Below, one piece after another: positions 1 through 11,013 of a stretch of DNA of 64,000 nucleotides. The number at the start of each line of letters is the position of its first letter. The stretch's first letter is position 1. Source of the stretch: Adiantum capillus-veneris. Lineage: Eukaryota > Streptophyta > Polypodiopsida > Polypodiales > Pteridaceae. The notes under the pieces were generated by a model. That model saw only the letters and a program-made list of their open reading frames with translations. It was not told the DNA's origin and made no database searches. Both the position numbers and the translations under genes were made by a program. Where the stretch lies: NCBI GenBank assembly GCA_014529385.2, contig CM043942.1, positions 52,873,976 through 52,937,975 of the forward strand. The letters are read 5' to 3'.

Positions 1-368
1 CTTGATTAGTCAAATAACTATCCATTCACGCGCACTAACGATAGAAGACTTATTCAATGGAAGAGGAGTCCACCAACAGCTGTGCTCTCACTCTTGTAGA
101 GGGAAAAAAACGTTGGATGAGGATACCTTAGCCCATGTGTGGAGGTTATAGGGCCGAAAATATTTTTGGATTTTTAAGATTTTGTCCCGTTTTTGCTTGC
201 GAGATAGAACTAGGTCTTTCTCTAGGGCTATAGTCCCAAGCCATTGCCAATGGTAAAGGTCTATTCCCTCGATTATTTTCTTTGAGACTCAGACTTTGAT
301 AGGCCTAGAGACCTATTAAGGACCCCCATCTTGACCTTTGGTGTCGGGGTGGTTGTGGGCAGTTTTCA
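1..368 (+). mobile_element. 3' part of an LTR (unclassified LTR retrotransposon)
   Basis: The stretch has no coding potential and ends in TTTTCA, one base before a sequence resembling the tRNA-iMet primer-binding site of plant LTR retrotransposons. This fits the U5 end of a plus-strand 5' LTR whose start lies outside the window. The superfamily (copia or gypsy) cannot be decided because no internal coding region follows. Confidence 0.5.
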
Positions 369-369
369 C

Positions 370-383
370 TTGGTATCAAAGCA
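370..383 (+). other. tRNA-iMet-type primer-binding site
   Basis: TTGGTATCAAAGC lies just after the LTR end. It differs by one base (A for G) from the usual plant site TGGTATCAGAGC, which pairs with the 3' end of initiator tRNA-Met to prime minus-strand DNA synthesis. Confidence 0.6.
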
Positions 384-597
384 TGTGTTAATTAAGCCCT
401 TGGACCTAGGGAAAGATGAAGGTACTATGAAAAAAAATTGTGGGTTTGATTAAAGAGATTAAAGATGTGTATAATTGAAATAAGAGAGAGGAAGAAAAAG
501 AGAAATATTATCCCCATCTTTGCAAGAAGACTTCCATCATGCTTTCCGCAAGTTTATGATCTTCAATATCACGTTTTTGGGAGCTTGCTCATCCCGA
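384..597. other. No recognisable gene; retroelement leader remnant
   Basis: About 200 bases of A/G-rich sequence follow the primer site. Short open frames here have no family features. It is probably leader sequence of the element above, cut off by the LINE fragment that starts near 598. Confidence 0.4.
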
Positions 598-2101
598 AGG
601 TACACAATTTGGAAAAGTGTGATGAAGTTACTAGACTACATGTTCTCCCCATCCACTTGGGGAACTAGTTGGGGAGGGTCTAGTCAAGTATTCCCACCAT
701 TTTTTTGGCCAATGTCTCTTCCATATTTTGTTGAGGGGGCTACTCCAATCATCCTCCTGCATTAATGCTTGGTATATGCCTTTAGAGTGAGGTTTCCAAA
801 AGAGGCTACCCTCCGGCCATCTCCAAGCGTTCCATTCAAACTTTGATTCACAAATTGTCATAGCCACATTATCAAGCTCTTTTATCACCCTAATGACTAG
901 CAAGATCTCAAAGCCATTCAGCTGATATTGGTTTGCTAGAGAGTCAATAGTTTTCCAGCTCTTACTATTGCCGTCCCATAATTTCTCTAGTCGAATGAGA
1001 CCCTTATTATTCACTTTCTTGGACATTTCTATCCAATAGGGGCTATGTGGTGGCCCCAAGACTTTAGAGGGCCAGGGGGGAACAGTGTAAGCTAGGGTTC
1101 TTGAAATACCTGGCTACTTCCCCCCATTCCAAAACCTCAGCTGCTCTTTTGCTCTTCCTCATCAGGTCCCTTGAAAGTCCACCCGAGCTAAGGGAAGACC
1201 ACTTCGGGGACAGAAGTTTGTCATGTATCATCACCTCCTTCCACTTTCCACCTTTTGATCCCACATTTGCTGCATCGAGCCGCTTCCGTGGTCATGATAG
1301 CCCAAGCTTGCTCTTGTTTAGCCAATGAGACTATAATTTTGGCACAAAGGGCCTCAACATGGGATACCGGGTTAAGAATACCGAGACCTCCTTGGTCTAC
1401 TAGACGAGCGACTATCTCCCATCTTGCCCATTGCCATGGACGGGAGGTTTTTGTGTTGTTCTTCCAAAGAAACCTTTTAACTGCTCTTAAGAATTCTTTC
1501 CAATTGCACTTAGCCATCTTGAGGATGGGACTGAGGAAAGCAATGTACAGGAGCATATAAGAATTTATCACTCTAATCCAAATGTGGAAGGGAGGAGAGC
1601 AAACTGCCACCTTCTCATCTTTGTTCTGATTTTTTCAAGAATCCATTGAAATATTTGTTTGTGGGTTATGTCCACCCCTAAGAGGGCTCCTAGGTGTCTG
1701 AATAAACTTCCTTTTGAGATAATCTCCCCTGACCAAACTGAAGGGTCGACAGAGTCGTTTTCTGACAGGGAGATAAGCCTTGACTTCTCTTTATTGCACT
1801 TGGAACCCGAGGCCACGGAGAATGTTTGCACAATCTCTAGAGCTCTCTTGAGGACTTGGGGGCATGCCTTCAAGAACATGAGCGAATCATCTGTAAGCAT
1901 TTTGGCCAGGAGCTGGTTATTGCCCGGAATTGTCACGCCTTGAATCTCCCCTCGTGCCGCACTGGCTTCGAGCATCGTGATGAGAGGATGCAATCTGATG
2001 GCAAAAAGCAAGGGGGCCAAGGGACATCCTTGCTTAATAGACCTTTTCACCTCAAAAGAGCCCACAATTCTATCATTGAATAGGAGCTCTAACTGGCTGC
2101 C

Positions 2102-2521
2102 AACTCCAAGTATGCAAATAAGGCGACAAAGGTGAGGCCCAAAGCCCAAAGCCCCCATGACATCTTCTACATAGGACCATTCAATCTTGTCATAAGCCTT
2201 GTCGAGGTCCAACTGCAGTAGAATGCAATCTTGTTTGGAAAAGGTTGCGTACTCAATTCCCACCATTGCTGCCAAGATATTGTCATATATGGATCTCCCT
2301 TTAATAAATCCATGACTCCAAGTATGCGAATGAGGCGACAAAGGTGAGGCCCAAAGCCCAAAGCCCCCATGACATCTTCCACATAGGACCATTATATCCT
2401 CTCTCATAAGCCTTGTCGAGGTCCACCAGAATGCAGTCTTTTTAGAAAAGGTTGGGTACTCAATTCCCACCATTGCTGCCAAGATATTGTCATATATGGA
2501 TCTCCCTTTAATAAACCCGTG
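2102..2521 (-). repeat. About 210-bp tandem duplication inside the LINE RT
   Basis: Bases 2102-2312 and 2313-2521 are near-identical direct copies. Both begin ACTCCAAGTATGC and end with AATAAAtCCATG or AATAAACCCGTG. In protein terms the segment GFIKGRSIYDNILAAMVGIE occurs twice. The other LINE copy (5600-5900) has it once, so this is a local duplication and not a family feature. Confidence 0.85.
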
Positions 2522-2744
2522 TTGATGGGGAGAGATGATTCTATTCAAGAGGGGGCAAGCCTGAGAGCGATCGCCTTGGCAATAATTTTGTATGCTACTG
2601 ACGTCATAGTAATGGGGAGCCATGCTTAAGTTGAGAGCATGGCCATACCTGTTTTTGGATGGTTTGATAAGCCCTCTTTTAACACTTGTATCCAAGCACT
2701 CTTCGAAAATAGCTTGATTAGCCATCCGAGTGATTGGACTTTGA

Positions 2745-2746
<2 letters not shown>

Positions 2747-2784
<38 letters not shown>
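2747..2784. repeat. Poly(G) tract, 38 bases
   Basis: An uninterrupted run of about 38 G sits at the upstream edge of LINE copy 1. On the minus strand it would encode a run of prolines, which is not a family feature. Such a run can form G-quadruplexes and is prone to length error in sequencing. Confidence 0.9.
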
Positions 2785-2786
<2 letters not shown>

Positions 2787-2806
2787 GTTCCTTTATAGAA
2801 AGCCAA

Positions 2807-3377
2807 TGAATGTAGCTTTGAAGTTTGGAGAATGCATTTGAAAGGACATGATTACTTTTTTTTCAAGATTTTCCAGGCTCTTTTGAGAGACACATACAAT
2901 GTTTGGGAAAGTCTTTTTGGCCTCCTAAAGTCCTTAGGAGAAGGTCGTTTAAATTTCTTTACTAGACAAGTGTGCCTAAGAGCTTTAAAAGACTTAGCCT
3001 TTCGCTAGCCTTTAAGGAATGTGGAGCTCTCTGGTTTTCGCCATAGCTTAGTTCAGAGCAGGCTTCATTTCCTATTCCCAGCAGTCGTACAGTTGTACAG
3101 TCTCTCTGGTTTTCGCCATCGCTTAGTTCAGAGCAGGTTTCATTTCCTTTGTGGCCACCATCATTCAAATCCGTGGTTTTAGCATCTTAATAATCGTAAT
3201 TTTGGCATCTTAATAATTGTAGTTTTGGAAAGTAAATAATCGCCTTTCCTTTTCTGGTGGATGCCTTAAACCTCTGTATCAAGTACACGGAAAAAAAAAA
3301 TTAGCAGGAAAAAATAAAAAGAGAAAGTAATGTAGTAGGGGTTCTCTTTGTCGCTGCGCAGCCCCCCTTCCATCGTG
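2807..3377. repeat. Noncoding spacer with a ~50-bp direct repeat
   Basis: No gene is seen. Two copies of a segment beginning CTCTCTGGTTTTCGCCAT and continuing through TTAGTTCAGAGCAGG to TTCATTTCC lie at about 3034-3084 and 3101-3150. The region may be the 5' UTR of the LINE whose ORF1 starts at about 3378; repeated segments are common in LINE 5' UTRs, but that link is inference. Confidence 0.55.
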
Positions 3378-4272
3378 ATGGCAAGTGAAGCCGAGGCTCT
3401 ACCCATGGAAGAAGACATCATCCAGTTCTCAAAAATGCTCAAAGAGAGAAAAGTGGTGAGACCGTTCCGATGGAGGAAGGGGACGGGTCGGCATTGCAAC
3501 CGACATCCGCAACAACAATAAGCGGTGCTCTTGTGACAAGAGACCAGACCATGGGGGTGGACAAGGCTGCCTCGTCAGGAAATGTCACTTTCAACGAGAA
3601 CAAAGAAACAATGATTGGCCTTACTGGGCAAAAAACCAACTTCGAAGTTAAGGCCCTCAAGGCTAGTGAGCCTTAGGGTCCGATCTATGCAAATGGCAGC
3701 AAGACGACTTTCGATTCTGCATCTCTTCGACCAGGCGTCTCATTCGCGAGTCTCCTTAAGGGTCTTGACTCTAAAGATAGTGCTAAAGGCTTAGCAGAGG
3801 AGCCGTCATGTAGTGAAATACGGGAAAAGTTGATGAATGTAAAGGGCCGGCTTGAACAGGAACTCAGAGAAGTCAACAAGCAATTAGAGCTCCCCCCAAA
3901 CAACAACAAAAGAACTTGCTCACAGTCCGAATGCAGTGGATTATGTGAAACCGGGTTAGCAGATCGGACTTACACTGCTTTAAAGAAGTCTCTGCCACAG
4001 CAGGTGGAGATCACAGAAGCTATTACCATGGCAATTCTGCCAGCGCTTATAAAAAAGCAACTCGTTGTACAAGCCAAGCTCACGCTTGTATTTGGATTCA
4101 GTGGGAGAGTCCCGAATAGATATGAGCTGACTCAATGGCTACGCAGTTTGCACGTTCTGGGACATATGGGTGCATTTGAGAATACCTCTTACCTGACCAA
4201 GGGCTTCTATTCAGTAAGATTTGAAGAGGCCTCTGATGTGTCAAAATCCCTAGATAAAGGACCGACCCCTGG
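3378..4272 (+). pseudogene. LINE ORF1, DUF4283-type RNA-binding protein, truncated
   Basis: The best start is the ATG at 3378 (MASEAEALPMEED). A frameshift near 3460 moves reading to the frame of 3470, and one in-frame stop at 3674-3676 interrupts it; the same frame then runs to about 4272. The C-terminal part (LTLVFGFSGRVPNRYELTQW, then GFYSVRFEEASDVSKSLDKG) has the pattern of the DUF4283 domain found at the N-terminus of plant LINE ORF1 proteins, which are thought to coat the element RNA. The zinc-knuckle half is missing: the sequence breaks at about 4272-4283 into an inverted ORF2 segment. Confidence 0.7.
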
Positions 4273-4282
4273 TGTTCAATAG

Positions 4283-6510
4283 GACTTTTGTTCAAGGGGG
4301 AGAACCAATCATCCTTGTGCATGAGCTCTTTTTTAGATGTACTTGGTATGGGGTTTTAAAAGAGATCTATCCTTGGCCCATTTCCATGCTTTCCATTCAA
4401 ATGTGGATTCCTGAATTGGCATCAGACTGGTACTCAAGCCCTCAACAACTCTACAAACAAGTATCTTTTCCATGCCATTAAGTTGAAAATGATCTGCTAG
4501 TTGTCCAGAAGATTTCCAACGTCTGTTGGTTTTATCCCAGAAGTGTCTCAGCCGTTGGAGTCCTTTATTGTTTAGTCTTCTTGCTACCTCCCTCCAGTAG
4601 GGGTTTAGACTAACTCCATCCACCTTTGACAACCATAGGGACCAGTGTGTTGTGGAGTTTTGGAAGTACCTGGTTAGTTCCCCCCATGCCACAGTATTGC
4701 ATTTTCGTACCAGCTCTCCTCCTGTTGTGCCCCCCAATTTCAAATCAGCCCATCCATGGGCTAAAAGTTTTTCGTGCACCTCCATCTCATTCCACTGACC
4801 ATCTTTAGAGAAAAGCTTTGACTTGTCAATCATATCCTTGGTCATGATAGCCCAGGCTTGTTCTTGTTTTGCTATTGAGACCACAAACTTGGCGCAGAGA
4901 GCCTGGTCATGGACCACCGGGTTGTGTATTCCGAGGCCTCCTTGGGAAGTCGGTCGAGCAAAAACTTCCCACTTTGCCCACTGCCATGGTGACAAGACCT
5001 TGGTGTTGTTCTTCCATAAGAATCTCTTAACAGGCTTCAAAAACTCCTTCCAATTATACTTGGCTATTTTGAGCAGAGGACTGGTGAAGGCAATGTAGGG
5101 GAGCAAGAATGAATTGATCACTTTTATGCGACTTGGAAAGGGGAGCAGCTGAAACTCCCATCTTCTCATTTTTTTGGTTACCTTCTCGAAGACCCACTGA
5201 AAACCTTTGCTTGTGAGTAACATTCACCCCTAAGGGGGCACCCAGATGACGAAATATTCTTCCTTTAGTCACGATCTCCCTTGACCAGTGTGATGGGTCA
5301 AATGTGTCATCTTCCGTCAGGGAGATCAATCTTGACTTCTCAATACTAAACTTTGCTCCTGAAGCCATGGCAAAAGTCTGCACAATCTCTACTGCCTTCC
5401 TGAGAACGTGAGGGTAGGATTATAAGAACAGGAGGGAGTCATCTGCGAACATTTTGGCTAAGAGTTGGTCATTTCCGGGCAAAGACAAACCTTGAATTTC
5501 ACCCCGTGCAGCAGCTGCCTCGAGCATCGTCACAAGGGGATGCGAGCCGATGGCAAAAAGAAGAGGGGCCAATGGGGCATCCTTTCTTGATCGACCTTCT
5601 GGTTCCAAAAGTGCCTACAATTCTTTCAATGAACAAGAGCTCAGAATGCCCTCCTACACCCAGGGTGTGAATCAAACGACAAAGTCCTGGCCCAAAGCCT
5701 AAAGTTTTCATGACATATTCAATAAAAGACCACATACTTCTGTCATATGCCTTGTCCAGATCAAGCTACAGCAAGATGCACTCCTGCTTTGTGAAGGCAG
5801 CATACTCAATGCCAACCATTGCCGCCAAGATATTGTCATAAGTCGACCTTCCTTTAACGAACCCATGCTAATGGGGAGAGATAACCTTGTCCAGGAGGGA
5901 AGGCATTCGAAGAGCAACTGCTTTGGTGATGACTTTATATGACACTGTCATCATAGTTATGGGGCGCCAATGCTTAACATGAGAGCAACATAGTTGTTTT
6001 GCAATAGGCTTGATGAGGCCTCTTTTCACAGAAGAATCCAACTGCCCCTTGACAAAAGCTTGATTAGCCATATAGGTGAAGGGGCCCTTGAAGTCATCCC
6101 AAAACTCTCTAAAGAATTCAGTGGTCATGCCATCCCACCTAGGGGACTTCTCCTTGCCAAGAGTTTGCAATGCGTACGAGCACTCATCTTCATAGAAGGC
6201 CAGCTCAAGACGACTGGCTTCAGGTTGATTGATTTTTTTAACGACACTCTCGAGCAAGATTGCTCTTGCCGCATCCACTTCTTGAGATCGGGTCTCAGGT
6301 TGACCAATGATTGGCTTAAGTGATCTAGCATCATTCGGGCCATAACATCCGGGTCATGTGTGGTGTATCCCTCCTCGTCTGTAAGACAGTGAATAGAGCT
6401 GCGACTTTTTTTTATTTTTAAGGATCTAAAGAAATGTGCTTGATTAGTGACCTCAGGTTGAAGAAGGGTCTCCTTGGACAACAGTCTCGCCCTCCTTACC
6501 AGATCGAGCT
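4283..6510 (-). pseudogene. LINE ORF2 reverse transcriptase segment, inverted (copy 2)
   Basis: The minus strand reads the N-terminal RT region (PEVTNQAHFFRSLKIKKSRS, 6481 side), GKEKSPRWDGMTTEFF, then RT with motif FADDSLLFL near 5430, then the post-RT linker (RFLWKNNTKVLSPWQWAKWE) down to HKDDWFSPLNK near 4290. At least four frame breaks separate the open pieces at 6481-6125, 6278-5868, 5735-5420, 5383-5054 and 5223-4333. The flanking LINE parts (ORF1 upstream, zf-RVT downstream) are on the plus strand. The segment stops where the zf-RVT region should begin, and that region resumes in plus orientation at 6519. Confidence 0.85.
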
Positions 6511-6518
6511 GTCGCTCA

Positions 6519-7197
6519 ACAAGGTTGGCTCTTGTCAGAAGCCCAATGGATTGAGATCACGACAAACAATTGGAAGCCACAATGGCCCCAATATATGAAG
6601 GTGTTCCTATGGAAGGTGCTTTGGGGGGCCTTGCCAACGGGTGTTAAGATACAAGCACGAGGAATAGGGACCGACAGCTGCTCAGGGTGCCGAGGGGCCA
6701 GTGAAGACCTTGCACACCTTTTTATGGACTGCCCAACCATAAGAGGCCTAGCAGGGAAGGTGTGCAAATGGATACAAAGAACGTGGAAAATTGGTTTTTT
6801 CAAGAAGGATCCATTCCTTGGAGGAAAATGGTTTAGAAGTCCTACCCTTCTTGTATATACTCAGATTGTTAGGTATTGCTTCTTTCATAATATCTGAAAG
6901 GACAGGAACTGCTGCGTCTTTAATGATGAAATTTCTGTTGCCAGCTTCTCAACGATTGTTCAAGAAAGTGAGGAGCTAATTTATAAGTTTAGTGAAAGCC
7001 ATGACTGGATTGGGGCAACCCATGCCATTCAATCGAATCCCTTATAGGGTTTTGGAGCATAGTGGTTTTTTGTGATTTGTAAGCCTACTATTATATCCGA
7101 CTCCCAAGGCTCGGCCTGAGCTTGAGGACGGTTTGTAATTCTCTTAACGACAATCTAATACAATCACTCACAATTGTGAGTTTTGCAAAAAAAAAAA
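6519..7197 (+). pseudogene. LINE ORF2 3' end: zf-RVT domain, 3' UTR and poly(A)
   Basis: Residues NWKPQWPQYMKVFLWKVLWG lead into a zinc-binding module (CSGC, then LAHLFMDC; C-x2-C-x7-H-x4-C), the signature of the zf-RVT domain at the C-terminus of plant LINE ORF2. The frame breaks near 6895. A UTR of about 200 bases follows, ending in the palindrome ACTCACAATTGTGAGT, then TTTTGC and an A-run at 7188-7197. This is the true 3' end of a plus-strand LINE insertion. It continues exactly the coding order interrupted by the inverted RT segment before it. Confidence 0.8.
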
Positions 7198-7213
7198 GAC
7201 AGCCTTTCAAATG

Positions 7214-7256
7214 CTTTTTTTTTTGGCAAAACTCACAATTGTGAGTGATTGTATTA
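7214..7256 (-). mobile_element. Minimal LINE 3' tail (T-run plus terminal palindrome)
   Basis: A T-run followed by GGCAAAACTCACAATTGTGA and GTGATTGTATTAG is the reverse complement of the last ~40 bases of the preceding LINE. It is either a severely 5'-truncated second insertion in the opposite direction or part of an inverted rearrangement of the same tail. The two tails face each other over 17 bases. Confidence 0.7.
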
Positions 7257-7589
7257 GAAAGAGAAAATAGAAAATGCTATTCTTTAAGTCTCAAGGAACA
7301 CAAAGAATGTATTGTACCTAGTCCCTCTTTATTAGGAGAATATATAATATAGAATCCTTTTGGATGGGAGACAGGCTCCAAATAAATCAGGTTCTTAATT
7401 GTTGTCAATTTCTCTAGTTCTCTCTATTTTACAAGTATTGTTCATGCCAAGATAACTAGAGATAATGTTTATTTTGCTACTTTCAATCAAGTACTCTCCC
7501 TATGCTCATTAGAAGTTCTCTAAAAGAAATGATCACTACTGTCATTTTAATTCTGCAAAAATCAATGGTATTAGCCTAATTCCATTACA
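7257..7589 (+). mobile_element. 3' part of chromovirus B1 5' LTR
   Basis: The segment matches the end of the full chromovirus LTR at 23583-25211 in several blocks: GGAACACAAAGAAT, AATCCTTTTGGA, CTTAATTGTTGTCAAT-like and AAGTATTGTTCATGC. It ends in ATTACA directly before a primer-binding site. The upstream two thirds of the LTR are missing, replaced by the LINE tail. Confidence 0.75.
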
Positions 7590-7590
7590 T

Positions 7591-7602
7591 TGGTATTAGA
7601 GC
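7591..7602 (+). other. Primer-binding site of chromovirus B1 (tRNA-iMet type)
   Basis: TGGTATTAGAGC, one base from the canonical TGGTATCAGAGC, follows the LTR end by one base. It fixes the element's orientation as plus. Confidence 0.75.
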
Positions 7603-9872
7603 TATTGGTTTCTCTTTTTAAGAAGAGAGGTCCTTTAGTTTTCCACAAAGGTTGGAGTTGTTCATTGCAAGAGGGTAAGTGGAACATGGATCTATTACCT
7701 CGGTTGGAATGAACAGTTCAAGGTACACCATTGGGAACTATAGACTTAATAATGGAGTCTTTTGGGACTTTTCTTTGACGTAACCTTATTGAGCTACTGG
7801 CAAGCTTGACACGAAGCATATCAATTGGACACTATTAGACCCTCTCCACTACTCTTTGCAATTAACAATCTCTAAACCATGTGTGTGGTTGCTTGAGTGC
7901 TAATTTTCAAAAGTTAAGAAGAGTAGAAACTAAGGTTTTGAAGTTGCCAAAGAACAAAGTAGCTTACACATAAATTTAGTTAGCATGGATGACAATAATA
8001 AAGAGAGTAGAATGAGATGATGTTTATTTTTCACATGAAGGTGCAACGAATGATGCCCCCATTTTTGTGAACTATCTTCTCACTAGGTTGCAACAAGCCA
8101 TGGGCAACCCACTTTACAAACTTAAGTTGCGCACCCATGGGATTCTCCAAACACCCCAGGTGGAGAGAGAGCTTAGGAAGCCTCTTGTTGAGACTTCCAA
8201 AAGAAGATTCATCGGTGAGATAAGAGGAGGAACCAGATGAAAGAGAAAGAAGTGAATCTCAAAAGCCTTTGGAGGAGGTGGCGCTTGCAGAGATGGTGGT
8301 CCAACGATCTTCAATTCCTCCAAGAGGAAAAGGGATCATATAGTATTTCCTCGCAATTCCAAGAAGGAAGGGAGGAATCAAAAGAAGAAAGGGAGAGAAA
8401 GAGGTCACCCTCTTATCCATCTTCATCATTTCTTCCTCTTCCAATGAAGCAGCGGATTATCTCCTAATGAGTTCAAGAGGAGAGGCCATTGGAAGACTTA
8501 TGCTACTTGGAAAAGGTCCTACAAGCTCAAGAAGTTCAAAGAGGGAGAAAAGAACATCTCTTATCTCACCTATCATGGCACCGTTGGTACCAGAGAGCAA
8601 AGTCTTGGTCTTTATCCAACAATTTAATGCAGCCTTTGGAGATGAAGGCTTCATGGAATCGTCTAAGCTAAGACATGTGCCCTTGTTGGAAATTAATATA
8701 GCAACAAAAACAACAAAATTGAGGAGAAAGGAGTCTACAAAGGTAAGAATAAACTCTCTCTTGAAGAGTTATAGAGTTTTTGCAAAGACAACAAATGTTT
8801 CCAGTGTAGGGAGTAGGGATATGGCTATCGCACATGCCGCAAAAGGAATGCACACAACTGAGCCACCTAGGGCTTCTATGGTTGAAGCCCAAAATAAAAA
8901 AAAATTGTGGTTGCAAAGTATCTCCCATTTCCTATGCTTGGGAAAGGTGAGAGTGCATGATTCCTTTGTCCTTTTTTACCTGGTTCATCTCAACTTTATA
9001 TCAATGGAGTTGGTACCAAGTTAGGCATACAAGCTTTTGAGATGAGAGACACTAGGACTATCGATGGGGCTTTCAGGGACAAAACTCCTCTTTACTCCCT
9101 TGATTGGCAAATTGAAACTTCATGTCCACAGCTATGTTGACAAAGAGGACTTTTTGATCTCCCCTCTCCAACATGAGGATGTTATCTTAGAGGGCACCAT
9201 GGTTCAATTTCATGCTGCAAATATGAACTTCCTAAAAGGAGAATATCTTTTATAATTATAGGAGAAAGAACATGTATATAGATGCTAATGAGTCGGGTCA
9301 TACTATACCCCTTGTAAATACGCTTGCTTTTGATAAGTCAATGGAAGCTCAATTTCTGTGTACATCATTTTTGTTAAAGTTTCCATAAATGATCCTAATG
9401 TTTTACTAAACAAAAATGGTAGGAATCAAGAGGAATTAGAGTTGTTTAATTTCCCAAATATATTCCAACATGTTTTTATCGATGGTATATTTGGAGAGTT
9501 ACCTCCAAAATGAGGGGATGATGACCGTACAATAGAGCTTCTACCTGGGAGCTCACCGCCCAATAAGCCTCCCTATCAAGTTGTATAAGCTCAATAAGAG
9601 CAGTTCATGAGGCAAGTACATAAACTGGTTGAGAAAGGGATGGTGAAACCTAGCTCCTCTCCTTTCTGTTCACCAATCCTTCTAGTACAAAATAAAGACG
9701 GCACATACTGCACTTGATAGGATCACTATCAAAAATAGATTTATCGTGCCATGGGTAAAAGACCTGTTTGACAAGTTACAAGGGTCTACCTACTTTAGCA
9801 GGATTAACCTTAAAGTGGCTATCATCAAATAAGGATAGCCAATGAGATATTGTAAAGACCTCTTTTTGCATG
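7603..9872 (+). pseudogene. Chromovirus B1 gag, protease and start of RT (decayed)
   Basis: The interval between the primer site and the RT should hold gag and protease. Only vestiges remain. A broken zinc knuckle is visible near 8800 (CFQC, then YRTC). A protease-end pattern stands at about 9100-9240 (LHVHSYVDKEDFLISPLQHE, then EDVILEGT). The RT N-terminus follows at about 9600-9872 (KLVEKGMVKPSSSPFCSPIL, then NKDGTY, then LFDKLQGSTYFSRINLK). Stops occur throughout. RT continues at 18595 after removal of element C. Confidence 0.7.
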
Positions 9873-9876
9873 ACGT
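9873..9876. repeat. Target-site duplication ACGT, left copy (element C)
   Basis: ACGT directly precedes the C LTR and recurs at 18591-18594 directly after it. Joining the host sequence across one ACGT restores the chromovirus RT, which reads on as LYEYLVLPFGFTNAPATF. The uninterrupted chromovirus at 59700 has ACGC at this point, confirming the empty site. Confidence 0.85.
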
Positions 9877-10998
9877 TGTGAGCGGGATGAAAACACACAC
9901 ACGCCTCTATAACGACCCGACACACACTCTTGGAATGATACACACACACACTATGGGGCACCACTTGGCTTACACAACACACCTGGCCGAGACAGGGAAC
10001 ACACCTTGGAGTGAGAGGATAGAGACTATCCCCTTGCCACTCACACACACACACACACACACACAAAAACCTAAGCTCAAAAGAAGAGAATTTCTGATGT
10101 TTAGATACAATTGAGCTTGGCCAACACCAATGGGGCAAATAGCTCACACAATATGGGTAAAAGATACCAGATACAATCACAATTTTGGAGCAAAAGCTTC
10201 GCTCATAGGAGAAACTTACACAGCCAAAAAAGAAGAAAAAGAGTGAGGAATTTGGCAAAATGGATAGCGCCATCGCGTTCGAAACGGACCAAAACCCCAG
10301 TCTACAATGTCAAAGTGCTCAAATCCGACATCCGATGAGCAGTTTACGACCAAAACAGGCTCAAAAACCCCAAAACACACCTGCGGCTGTTCCTCCTCTC
10401 TTCTCCACGTTTTTTGGTCTTTCTCTGTTTTTCCAGTTCCCACACTTAGCTTTATTACTTGGGCACCCTTGGACTTTTAGATGACCTCAAACGGACCCCG
10501 AAAAGCCAAAAACTGACCTCGCAGTGCATAGTTGTCACTTTTTGCATCATCCGCACACCTGGCACTCAGCTTTTCTCAATAATGCATCCTTCAACCATGT
10601 GAAGTAGCCCAAAAAGTGGTCCTCATGATGACCTTTCTGCAATATTATCACAAGAAAAACACCCACGTCGTGTCCGTACTTCTCGCGTGCAAGTACTGAC
10701 CCCATTCGACGTCCTGATGCCACTAGATGCCATCTGACGCACCTGCTTACCTCATGTCGTCGGCCCGCAGATAGCTGCCTCGAGAAGTTTTACATGCTAC
10801 CAACTCCTCCTTATTGTAGAAAAAAACACTGGTACTGATAATAGTGAAAATCGTTGCACTATGTACACTTGTCCTACCTGTACACACGTGGGCCCCCACG
10901 TAACCACCTGGCTATGGAAATTGGGCAATCCTTTATTCGATGCACCATGCATGTGTATGTACATATGCGCAATCCCTTGCTCCAAAAAACTCCTGACA
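9877..10998 (-). repeat. Element C 3' LTR
   Basis: This LTR of about 1.12 kb is bounded by TGTGAGCGGG (plus strand) and CTCCTGACA. It contains a CA run at 10029-10064. It matches 17442-18590 along its length. The minus-strand polypurine-rich stretch GGGGATGGGC lies just inside its boundary at about 11005-11015. Confidence 0.85.
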
Positions 10999-11013
10999 TA
11001 ATTTGCCCATCCC

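Larger units (their letters stand above)
598..2806 (-). pseudogene. LINE ORF2 reverse transcriptase fragment (copy 1)
   Basis: Read on the minus strand this is the RT half of a plant L1-type LINE ORF2. The block 2806-1568 shows the finger/palm region (HGFIKGRSIYDNILAAM), QLDLDKAYDKIEWSYV, the QGCPLAPLLF motif, and TDDSLMFL in place of the catalytic FADD box. The reading frame changes near 1600 and again near 1060. The linker after RT (RFLWKN, then ANQYQLNGFEILLV, then SLFWKPHSKGIYQALM) continues to about 640 and stops just before the zf-RVT region. The endonuclease domain and the 3' end are absent. The same segment recurs at 4283-6510. The copy is non-functional. Confidence 0.85.

Noticed and set aside
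1568-2806. A proline-rich N-terminus for the LINE RT fragment
   Set aside because: The prolines come from the poly(G) run at 2747-2784, outside the family homology.
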